Assembly: GCA_020809705.1 (NCBI GenBank)
Contig: CP085827.1
Coordinates: 7,254,001-7,318,000 of the forward strand
Reading direction: 5' to 3'
DNA: 64,000 bases
From: Calonectria ilicicola
Taxonomy: Eukaryota > Ascomycota > Sordariomycetes > Hypocreales > Nectriaceae
Shown here: piece by piece, positions 55,544-64,000 of the stretch
Layout: every line of letters starts with the position of its first letter
Numbering within the stretch: position 1 is the stretch's first letter
Notes under the pieces: model-generated
Seen by the model: the letters and a program-made list of their open reading frames with translations, nothing else
Told to the model about the DNA's origin: nothing
Database searches by the model: none
Made by a program: the position numbers and the translations under genes

Positions 55544-57516
55544 ATGACGCAACAACCGCACGATCTAGGTTACATGGACTATGGCACCTCGGCCAGCCGT
55601 TCTCCCAACTCCTCAAGGCCCAACTTCGCGAATGCCGGAACCGGTGGATTCGGGGCCGGAATGTCACTCCCTCGTCAATCGCAACGCCCTTTTGAGAACC
55701 CCCTGGGTTCATCCGCTTTGTACCCGGCCGATCGACTCGGAGCCGGCTATAATCCACGAGGCATGGAAAACATGGCTGGAGGCATGCCTGGGTACATGTT
55801 GGACAACGGCCAGGCTTGGAACTACAATACTACTGGTGTCGCTACAGTCAATGGGGCTGTGAATGGTCCCGGACAGAGGAGAAGCGTCAACCGGCGCGCA
55901 GCCCTCCCCCAAGTACGTTAATTTTCACTCGCAATATGGTCCTTACTGACAAACAAAGAACTGGACCGATCACAGCGGTCTCGGTATTCATGGCGGTCTG
56001 CAACCCTTTTCTGGTGGAATGGGTAATAGTATGCCTAACGGAGGTCTTCGAGTGGAACCCCCTGGTTCACACGGCTCCCCGACCGACATGCGATCCGCTT
56101 CTTCCGACACCGACCAGCTGATTCCCACCGCCATCGTCATTAAGAACATTCCGTTTGCGGTCAGGAAAGAGACGCTGGCGTCTATCATGTTGGAGATGCA
56201 TCTTCCTCAACCTTATGCCTTCAATTATCACTTTGACAATGGCGTTTTTCGTGGACTGGCTTTTGCCAACTTCCAATCTGCCGAGGATACCCGTATGGTC
56301 ATTGAGGCTATGAATGGCATGGATGTTCACGGCCGCAAGTTGCGAGTCGAGTACAAAAAGATGTTGCCTGAAGCTGAGCGGGAGCGTATTGAACGTGAAA
56401 AGCGAGAGCGACGTGGTCAACTCGAAGAGCAGCATCGAGCTCCAATGCTACACCAGCAGAGTTCGATGCAGTCTCTTGGAGGTTTATCACAGACCCAAGC
56501 CAGGTCAACGTCCCATCTTGGTATGTCATCTGGCTCGCTTGGCAGTTCTTACGCTAACCCGTCAGGCGATGTCGATTTGAACGACCCTCAAACGTTGGAG
56601 TTCTATACGGAATTAGTCATGTTCCGACGGGATGATTCTCGTGAGATTCTGGTCTTTCCTCCTGGCATTGCTCCTGAGCATCGACGATCGATTCACATCC
56701 TCGCCCATCACATGGGTCTGGAGCATCAGTCAATTGGTGAAGCTGAGTCGCGACAGCTCACGGTGCTCAAACGACAGCAACCTTCCCCAACTGCAAATGT
56801 TCACAATCAGCCGGCAAACAGTCTTGATATGCACAAACGTGGACTGAGCCGTGCGGCTACTTTTGACTTTGCTGCTGATCGGGAGTCGCGAGCTGCCAGC
56901 ACTTCTTACTCACATGTCCTTGGCCGCCAGGGTCCCACTCTTGAGCTTCCCGGTAGCCCAGATGGCAACGGCATTCCCAACAATCTTCGAGCCGCCAAGA
57001 GCTTTGCCGACTTGCGTTCTTTCACACCTAGTCCTTCTCAAGCTTCCTCCAGCTACCTGGCTCCTTCTGGAATCAATAGCATGGCTCCTGGCTCGACTGC
57101 ACGCTTTGGTGACTACATGGGGAATGTGTCGGCGCCTTCTCACCCTGGTAGCAGTGGTACCCCTGGACCTAAGAATGACGCAGCTCTCTTGAATAGCCTT
57201 AGTGGCTTGAGCCTGGGTTCCTTTGAACCCGGTTCTCTTCAAACCCAGGCCCGAAGCACTCCTGGTGCCATTGGTAGTCAGCGCCCTGGTGCCAATGGTA
57301 ACGCCAAGGGCGCACCTGAACGACAGCCCCGTGGACCTGAGTGGGAGAATGCTGCAGGGTTTGCGGGACGTCGTGCCAATGGCCACGTCCAGCGCGGCAG
57401 CGGTAAGCTTACTTCGGTTCTGTGTAACTTGGGTCACTACTAACATACACATAGACTCTTCTGACAACGGTGCCCGTGTCGGGTCAAGCTCCACTAATGC
57501 TTCTCGGTATCACTAA
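55544..57516 (+). CDS. pin4: PIN4/Cip1-like RNA-binding protein (RRM + R3H)
   Basis: 624 aa in exons 55544-55912, 55959-57402 and 57455-57516, with introns of 46 and 52 nt. Splicing joins ALPQ-NWTDHSGLG and RGS-DSSDNGARV. The RRM covers about 181-256, with RNP-like segments IVIKNIP and FRGLAFANF. A charged helix (AERERIEREKRERRGQLEEQ) follows. The R3H-like domain covers about 333-395 with RRSIHILAHHMGLEH. The remainder is Ser/Gly/Pro-rich and probably disordered. The combination matches yeast Pin4/Mdt1 and fission yeast Cip1/Cip2, post-transcriptional regulators linked to stress and the DNA-damage checkpoint. Here the segment QTQARST occurs twice (301-307 and 551-557), each with a TQ. A second in-frame ATG at codon 11 is less likely. 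Confidence 0.93.
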
Positions 57517-58823
57517 TGCCGAAGCGTTGTCTTGAAGTCGCTGACGTTGCTGTCTGACCAGTTGACGTTAATGAATTGCGACGACCGACATTATGCACGG
57601 CATTTTGATTTTACGACTTGTAATACTGACTTGGCTGGGCTCGATGGAGCTCCTCGCATATAGTTTTACGTGGGATTTTACGACAACCTGAAATCGACAG
57701 ATGGTTGACTGGCGATTTGATGATGATGCACACCGATGAGTATGGGATAGGAGATCAGGATACAGGAATTATTCGACACATGGGCAACCATACAAAAGGT
57801 CGCAAGAGGCTTGCAATGGCGAGCCGGAATACCCCCCACATGTACCCCGACAAGACCTACGACCATTACTTGACGATTATGACGCTTTTACGACGTTACG
57901 TCTAGACAGCTACACGGGCATTTCTCCTCTTGGCTGCTGCTTCGCGCCAGCGCCGAGGAGCTGCTTCGGCGACGACAACGACTACTACTATACCCAACAT
58001 AATATCCTGTCTGGGCGCCCGAGATGACCGTGACAGACATCACGCGCGAGTCTGGGCCCGCACAAGGGTGGTACACGGGCGTGATGGCGATGAAGAGAAG
58101 TGGGAATATGGGGAAGAGGGAAGAACATTGTGGAATGGAAAAAGAAAAAAGTTTCAAGTGTCAAGTCATTGTTGCATTTTTGTGTCTATTGCTTTTTTGG
58201 TTTATTGGTTTTATTATTTTTTTATTTAGGAGGGGTGTATTGTCTCCTGGTTTCCCTCCACTAATTCTGGATCCGCCTGGTCGCAATACGATATACGAGG
58301 TGAAACCTGAGAGGGGTGTTTTCGAAGGATGCATTGTTGAGGGATTTTACTCGGTCGTTTCTTGATTGTTTTACTTGGGGTGGCTGTCGCATGCATTAAG
58401 ATATCTCGGGAAGAGAGGATAAGTAGGGGAGGACATGTATCTGGATATGCAGCGCCTTGTGAAAGATATAGTCAGATTTTTGGGGAGAGTTGCAGATGCT
58501 TGAGGTGAAAGTAAATCATCAATCATATATGTATGCTTGCAATTTTTACCAGGACCCAAGTTCAGAGTGATGACACCAACGCACGGCATGCATTAATTAG
58601 GTTGGTTGCCTTAAGCAGCGCGTTTGCTTAATAATCCCCATTCTTTAACAATCTTAACAATGGGTCGAGGGCGGATCTGATACCTGATGAGGCATAGGTT
58701 TGCACTTCTCAACGAGCAATAGATAAGAGACGCTGCGGGTACCGCTTGGTTATTTAAAGCCTGTGCACGTTTGACTCGAAGCGAATATCACGGATTTAAA
58801 ACATTGATTGATAACTACTAACT
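57517..58823. other. Intergenic, 1.3 kb
   Basis: Contains the probable long 3' UTR of the PIN4 homologue and the promoter of the oxidoreductase gene. An ORF at 58024-58365 has one hydrophobic stretch but no family character. AT-rich TTATTTAAAG near 58750 may act as a core promoter element. Confidence 0.45.
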
Positions 58824-60056
58824 ATGTCGGGCATTCTTCAGTCCATTTTGCCGTTTCGGACCAAGCAACCGGAAATGTCGCTCCCAGAGACGAACAAGCA
58901 GTGGACTACGGCTTTTGATGGCATCGACAAACTTCAGCTGGGGGTGGCCGAGGTGCCTGTGCCCAAGGATGGAGAGGTGCTAGTCAAAGTACTGGCAGTC
59001 AGCCTCAACTACCGCGACACTGAAGGTGAGTGAGCCCGAGTTGGTTGGGTCGCTAGCTGGCTGACGCCATATTTATTAGTTGCCATGGGCGAGTACAACC
59101 ACCACAAGTCGATCCACGAGGCGGCCACGCTTGTGCCTTGTTCCGACATGTGTGGCATCGTTGTCGACAGCAGGTCCAAGCTGCTTAAGACGGGCTCAAG
59201 GGTTTTGTCTATATTTAACCAATCGCACATGACGGGCCAAGTGACCGAGGCAGACATGGCGACGGGTTTGGGCTTGCCGCTGCCCGGCGTCTTGACGGAA
59301 TATCGCTGTTTCTCTGCTGAGTCGCTGGTTGTCACGCCCAATTACATGTCGGATGAAGAGGCCGCGTGTCTGCCTATCGCCGCCGTGACGGCGTGGATGT
59401 GTATCAACGGCATGCGCCCACTCGGACAGGCGGCCAACGGCGGGGAGACTGTGCTGCTGCAAGGCACAGGCGGGGTCTCGATTGCCGGCCTGCAGATTGC
59501 AAAAGCCGCGGGGCTCAAGACTATCATTACGTCCTCATCGGATGAAAAGCTGGAAAGGGCGAAGAACGACCTCAAGGCTGACCACGGCATCAACTATCGC
59601 ACACACTGGGAGTGGCAGGGGCCCGTCATGGAAAAGACGGACGGGAAGGGCGTTGACATCATCTTTGAGACGGGCGGGGCGCGCACGCTGCGCAAGAGCT
59701 TCGACTGCATCAAGTTTGGCGGGCTTATCAACTGCGTGGGTTACCTATCGGGCAAGGAGGACGATACGGCGCCGGGGGCCAAGCAACTCAACGTCAACGT
59801 GCTGGCGCTGCGCCGCAATGTTACGCTCAAGGGCATCCTGAACGGGCCTAAGGACCGCTTTGAAGAAATGGTCAAATTTTACGATGCGCACAAGATTAAG
59901 CCCGTGGTGGACAAGGTGTTTAGCATGGATGAGGCTAAAGAGGCTTTCAAGTATCTGAGCGACGGTGGACACTTTGGCAAAGTTGTTATTAGAGTCGCGG
60001 GGGAGGACAAGAAGAAAGAAGACGAGAAGAACAAGGAAGATGAGAAGAAGGAATGA
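58824..60056 (+). CDS. Zinc-independent alcohol dehydrogenase / quinone oxidoreductase-like (MDR family)
   Basis: 392 aa in exons 58824-59025 and 59080-60056, with a 54-nt intron (GTGAGT...TTAG). Splicing reads LNYRDTEVAMGEYNHH. The GroES-like N-terminal half contains VAVSLNYRD-type and PCSDMCGIVV motifs. The Rossmann half starts at GGETVLLQGTGGVSIAGLQI followed by AKAAG, then ITSSSDEKLERAK and GVDIIFETGG. The catalytic-zinc Cys/His set of true alcohol dehydrogenases is absent, as in the quinone-oxidoreductase branch, which uses NADPH. The C-terminus is a highly charged low-complexity tail of about 15 residues (KKKEDEKNKEDEKKE), encoded by an AAG/GAA-rich repeat and absent from typical members. 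Probably cytosolic; substrate unknown. Confidence 0.92.
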
Positions 60057-61934
60057 ACGAATCAATGGACGAATGAATGGATATGACGCAATCCAGATAT
60101 AAACGTATTCTTTTTTTTTCCGGAGGAGGAGGAGGAGGGAGAAACACAATACATTGCCTGTCAAGGTGATGAGAGTTTCTGGCCTATTCACTCAAAGCAA
60201 TCTTTTTTTTTTTTTTTTCACCGGAACATCTGAGTTGAAAAAAATTGACCAACCGATATTGTGTTTTAGCCTTGAGAGATCAACTGTATTGTGATGTTAC
60301 AGGTTGCGTGTATGCGGATCCCCGCAGTTACCAGTACTTGGGGTGATATGGACTAGAGCCCTTACTTACAGTTTATTGGGCACTGCAAGACTGCCAATGT
60401 TCGGGACGAAATCGACAAAACCAACATGTGGGCTGTTTGGGTCAAGGGGACGCGTGTATCCTGGCAGACGCAACTGCGAACATGGAGAGTCTGTCAGAAA
60501 GGTGGCTTGTGAGCTGACGTGCAAGAGTGAGATTGCGGGGTGGGTGACGGGGGAGGGACGAATATTGTCTGCTGGACGGAGGAACACAGTTGATGATGTG
60601 CTGACGTTGGCAGCCGTGAGAAACAGGACTGGATGGGGAAACTGCCGCACATGCTGACACTGACATTGATACCAACAAGTCTCTATGAATTACGTGTATA
60701 TACAAGTACATATACATTCTCCGTGCAATCCGGCAGGGATGGTAGTCTCTGTTGGAGTGTGCGTTCTTTTCTTTTGCGTTTTTATTTATTTATATCTGTA
60801 TTTTTTTCTTTAAAAAAACCCTTTTTTTTTAGTCCCAGGGGTAATTGTTCTATTCTTCTTCCACAGTTTACATAACCCCCCCTCCCCTGACCCGCCAAGC
60901 CAGCATGTTCCGCGGAGGCCGTCGGGGCACGGAGAGAATCACTGAGCGGCGTTTTCGGCGAGTACGGGCATGCTAAAGACGCCGAGCCCCGCTCCGGACC
61001 TTGAAATTGTTTTTAGCGGGTAGAATAGAGCAGAGAGACCTAGGGCCAAGGCTCAGTGGAGCGTGGCTGTGAATGTTTATTTTACCTCACTTGCATAGCT
61101 CGCAAGTGCCCTTTCCTTCGCATCCAAATATGGAGCATGCAGCCTGGGGAGGGGGACCGTCCTGTCACCGGCCAGTCGCCGTTGGCCCATCTCCTGGCCC
61201 CGGAGCGTTGCAGCGACGTATTGGGTTTACCTGGTCGTAAGCTTGACTTGGCTTGGCTTTTTGTTTCATGGCACCTGGAGACCCTATCCTGTCTTTTCTG
61301 CAGATCCTGGCCCAGGAGGGCGTGGATGAAGAAAAAAGGGAGAGGAACGGAAAAGGGGGGTGGGTGAGGTGGTGTGGTTTGGTTGGTACATGGCTGTGCT
61401 TGCGTGATGCTGTTGGGACTGATTTGCACCCGTCCCAAGTGTGTTTTGGGCAGTTCGGACACGAAGCAGCTGGTGCCAAAAGCCAATTATGACGTGAATG
61501 GGACCAGATCATGTCCGCGTAAGAGCACCGCAATTAAATGATATCATGACATGGTCGGCGACCACACCACCAGCATCACCACCACCAGCTGTCGCTGACA
61601 CTGCAACCCCCGGGCAAGCTGCCGCAGTGCGTAAGCCATCCAAATGGAAGGGAAGAAAGGGAAGCAAAGGAAAGGGAAAAAAAAAAAAAGAAAGAAACAG
61701 AGGGCAGGCAGTGTTTGCTTCATCAGGTTTTGGGCCAAATTGGTACTGCGCGGTTAGCCCTGATTCTACAGACTAGTGAGTGCTATAACCAGCGTATAGT
61801 GGGCGCTACAGTTGGCTTTTAGCAAACGGGGCCCAGTGAATTGCCTTTTGGGGGAATCCCGCACGTGCCAAGGTCAACTAACTAAAATTGACCGGGCTGC
61901 CCACCCAAGCTTTCACGGGTCCGCGCATAGCTGA

Positions 61935-61955
61935 TTCGAGGTTCGAGGTTCGAGG
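61935..61955. repeat. TTCGAGG heptamer, three tandem copies
   Basis: Three perfect copies in non-coding DNA. Confidence 0.8.
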
Positions 61956-62482
61956 TTAGCGGCCGCGACACCTCCGTCCCGACAGCACCTACAGGGCTGG
62001 GCACATACGTGTGTACGTATGCGTACATGCACGCACATACACGCGTGAATACGACCTCGATAATTAGAGTCAGCTCTGCTCTGCTCTGCTCCATCGACGC
62101 CCCCTCCCTCCTTCCCTCTCTTCCCTCACCCCCGACGCAGCCGTCTTCCAACAGGGCACGGCAGGGCAGGACAGGGCAGGAGAGGACGGGGCCATGGGTT
62201 CGACAGATAAAACTGGAGGAAACAATTGGATCTTCTGCTGGCCACATGCATACATAGACTACGCATTCGCATCCTTGAACCTGCTCCGCTCGTGCCTGCT
62301 TCACTCGCCACTGCATCATCTTTTTCTTACTTTCTCCCTCCCTGCGTCTTGTGCCTTCTGTCTTGCTTTTGATTCCAAATTGCCTACTGCACCCAGAGAC
62401 TCCAACTTACTTCCTTTCCTTTTCTCTTCCTCTCATTCATTGACTTTAACTTGCTACTTGTCTTCCCTTTTCTCGACTCCTC

Positions 62483-62485
<3 letters not shown>

Positions 62486-62513
<28 letters not shown>
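62486..62513. repeat. (CT)14 microsatellite in the probable 5' leader
   Basis: Fourteen CT units ending 42 nt before the ATG of the PAP2-family gene. Length variation here could affect expression, and the tract is a useful polymorphic marker. Confidence 0.9.
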
Positions 62514-62516
<3 letters not shown>

Positions 62517-62555
62517 ATGTCGTAAACCATCTCCTCAGCTCTATTCACACCCATC

Positions 62556-63722
62556 ATGGCTGCTTCTCATCGCAACGTTCTCGAGCCAGCCTGTGCGTCG
62601 TGTCTACTTCTCCCTCTGATCATTACATATTATTTCAAGTCTGACACCATCCCCCAACAGTCATTGTCGCCGCATTTACCGCAGGATGTCTCATCAACCG
62701 ACGTCGCGGAGACCTGCCACATCGCGAATGCCTTCATCATGATCTCGAATCAGCTCAGCACTACACGGATGCCTCTCCTCCTCTAAAGCCTACCATTTTT
62801 CAGTCCGAGACCCCTGCCCGAAAGGCCCCGAATGTCTTCTTCAGACTACTCTCTCGCTTCTTCAATGCATACCCCTTCCTTGTCGAGATCTGGTATTGGA
62901 ACATGACCTACTGGTATGTTGCGTGAGCCACTAAATGTCATACCACCAGCTCGGAGCTCCTCCTAACCTCCTTCTAGGATCTACCAAGGCCTTCGAGCCG
63001 TCTCCGCGAGAATGATTGCTGGCAACGAGGCCATCTTCGATCGTGCCCGTGATCACGCCCTTAAAATCCTTGCATTTGAAGGATTCCTCGGCATCGATAT
63101 CGAGCAGCGATTCCAGTCGTACATGATGAATGAGCAACCCTGGCTGATGCCGATACTCGCCAACATCTACTATTCCCATATTAGTGTTGGTATTTGTTTC
63201 CTTGTCTATATATACACTTTTCTCCCTGCTTCGACGTTTCAGCGCATCCGACGCACCATCGCTGCCGACAATGTCATTGCCTTCTTCATAATTACCTTCT
63301 GGCGATGCTCGCCTCCTCGTCTATTGCCTCAGGAGTATGGGTTCATCGATGTTCTTCACAGCAAAGCCGCAAATGGTGGAGCCTGGAACAACAACCGCTT
63401 CCAACTCACCATTGCTGCCATGCCAAGCCTGCACTTTGGCACTGCACTGTTCTTTGCCGTCTGCATGGTTCAATTCTCCCCTCACCGGCTGATACGCATT
63501 ATCGCTCCCCTATGGCCCTTGGCCATGATTGTCACCATTGTCGCCACTGCCAACCACTTCCTTATGGATGCCATGATCGGTGCAATGGTTCCGTTCCTCG
63601 GCTGGAGAATCAATGAAATTGTATTAGTTCTGAAGCCAATTCAGAATTGGGTTTTTGCACCCCTGATCAACAGGCTGGACCTGGTTGATCCCATGACGAG
63701 CAGTGTTCCTAAGACACTTTAA
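62556..63722 (+). CDS. PAP2-superfamily membrane protein, inositolphosphotransferase (IPC synthase)-like
   Basis: 344 aa in exons 62556-62592, 62661-62913 and 62978-63722. The introns are 68 nt (GTGCGT...ACAG) and 64 nt (GTATGT...CTAG). Splicing gives MAASHRNVLEPAFIVAAFTA and WYWNMTYWIYQGLRA. Several membrane helices follow. The catalytic motifs of the Aur1-like PAP2 group are present: AAMPSLHFGTALFF, with the PSxH motif, and ATANHFLMDAMIGA, with the HxxxD motif; WRCSPPRLLPQEYGFIDVLH precedes them. Proteins of this group transfer inositol phosphate or phosphate head groups between lipids in Golgi/ER membranes. This one is shorter than true Aur1 and matches a fungal paralogue group whose substrate is unknown. 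Confidence 0.9.
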
Positions 63723-64000
63723 TGAAAGAAACCAAAAAATTTCCGTTTCGTCTTGTCGTTTAAGTTTCGGCATTTGTCAACGATGCTGTCGTGCATCTGT
63801 CATCATGGGAAGGGGGATTATAGACTTAGTACAAAGGAAACGATACCCGATGTGTATTTGAGCTTAATATATTCAATTCAACTGGGTTTGCATCCTTGGG
63901 GATCATCCTTAATCCATACTTGCTTCTTTTCCTATTTGTCCCATATTTTATTCTTCTACCCATTCTTTGACAAGTTAACCATCTAGATTATCAACGTCAT
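63723..64000. other. 3' region of the PAP2-family gene to window end
   Basis: AT-rich sequence with no further gene start seen. The window ends without truncating a recognised gene. Confidence 0.5.

Larger units (their letters stand above)
60057..62555. other. Intergenic, 2.5 kb
   Basis: No credible gene. Simple-sequence DNA includes a T16 run at 60203-60218, a 7-nt tandem TTCGAGG x3 at 61935-61955, an alternating purine-pyrimidine tract near 62000-62045, and the CT microsatellite at 62486-62513. Confidence 0.5.

Noticed and set aside
61082..61533. Overlapping ORFs of 120-135 codons near 61.1-61.5 kb
   Set aside because: Open in several frames on both strands with low-complexity Pro/Ser/His-rich content, typical of chance in GC-rich spacer.

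Overview
This is a stretch of nuclear chromosome from a filamentous ascomycete. The protein mix (Zn2Cys6 regulator, DUF1993 protein, NmrA-like reductase, fungal amino-acid permease, PIN4-type RRM/R3H protein, secreted GH1, GH5, CAP and intradiol dioxygenase proteins) and the architecture point to Pezizomycotina. I infer a Sordariomycete, probably Hypocreales, but the sequence alone cannot name the species. Introns are short (mostly 42-94 nt), begin GTAAGT/GTATGT/GTGAGT, often carry CTAAC or CTGAC branch sites, and end in YAG. I found 25 protein-coding genes. For every spliced model the exon lengths add up to an intact reading frame. There is no complete mobile element, rRNA gene, CRISPR array or recognisable biosynthetic cluster.

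Layout. 0.2-6 kb: a 90-residue unknown protein (minus), a Zn2Cys6 regulator (plus), an epoxide-hydrolase-like enzyme (minus) ending 3 nt from the regulator's stop, and a secreted CAP/PR-1 protein (minus). 6-14.6 kb is gene-poor, interrupted only by a DUF1993 gene. 14.6-24 kb: amino-acid permease (plus), secreted intradiol dioxygenase (minus), secreted GH1 glycosidase with a long N-terminal extension (minus) and an F-box-like protein (minus). 24.5-40.5 kb is a dense housekeeping block: MRE11, a tRNA-like relic, nitrilase, UBL-WLM metalloprotease, KDEL receptor, TAF10, mitochondrial S19, a secreted GH5 endoglucanase, an ER J-protein and a MINDY deubiquitinase. 41.7-51.3 kb: a steroid 5-alpha-reductase-like enzyme, an MFS anion permease, histone H2A.Z and an NmrA-like reductase. 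51.3-64 kb: a 4.3 kb non-coding leader/promoter region, the PIN4 homologue, a quinone-oxidoreductase-like enzyme and a PAP2-superfamily (IPC-synthase-like) membrane protein.

Functional themes. Secreted carbohydrate/aromatic-degrading enzymes (GH1, GH5, intradiol dioxygenase) are scattered among core genes. Genome maintenance and gene control are well represented (MRE11, WLM protease, TAF10, H2A.Z, PIN4). Ubiquitin biology appears three times (F-box-like, UBL-WLM, MINDY). The most interesting signals are regulatory and gene-structural rather than a new operon-like system: a TCACGTGAC palindrome 65-95 nt upstream of MRE11, TAF10 and mitochondrial S19; two frame-preserving, stop-free introns; a mitochondrial S19 gene split by a 16-nt micro-exon; and convergent genes with stops 3 nt apart. 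Boundaries, introns and motifs come from reading the sequence; family assignments come from recognised motifs; no database search was run.
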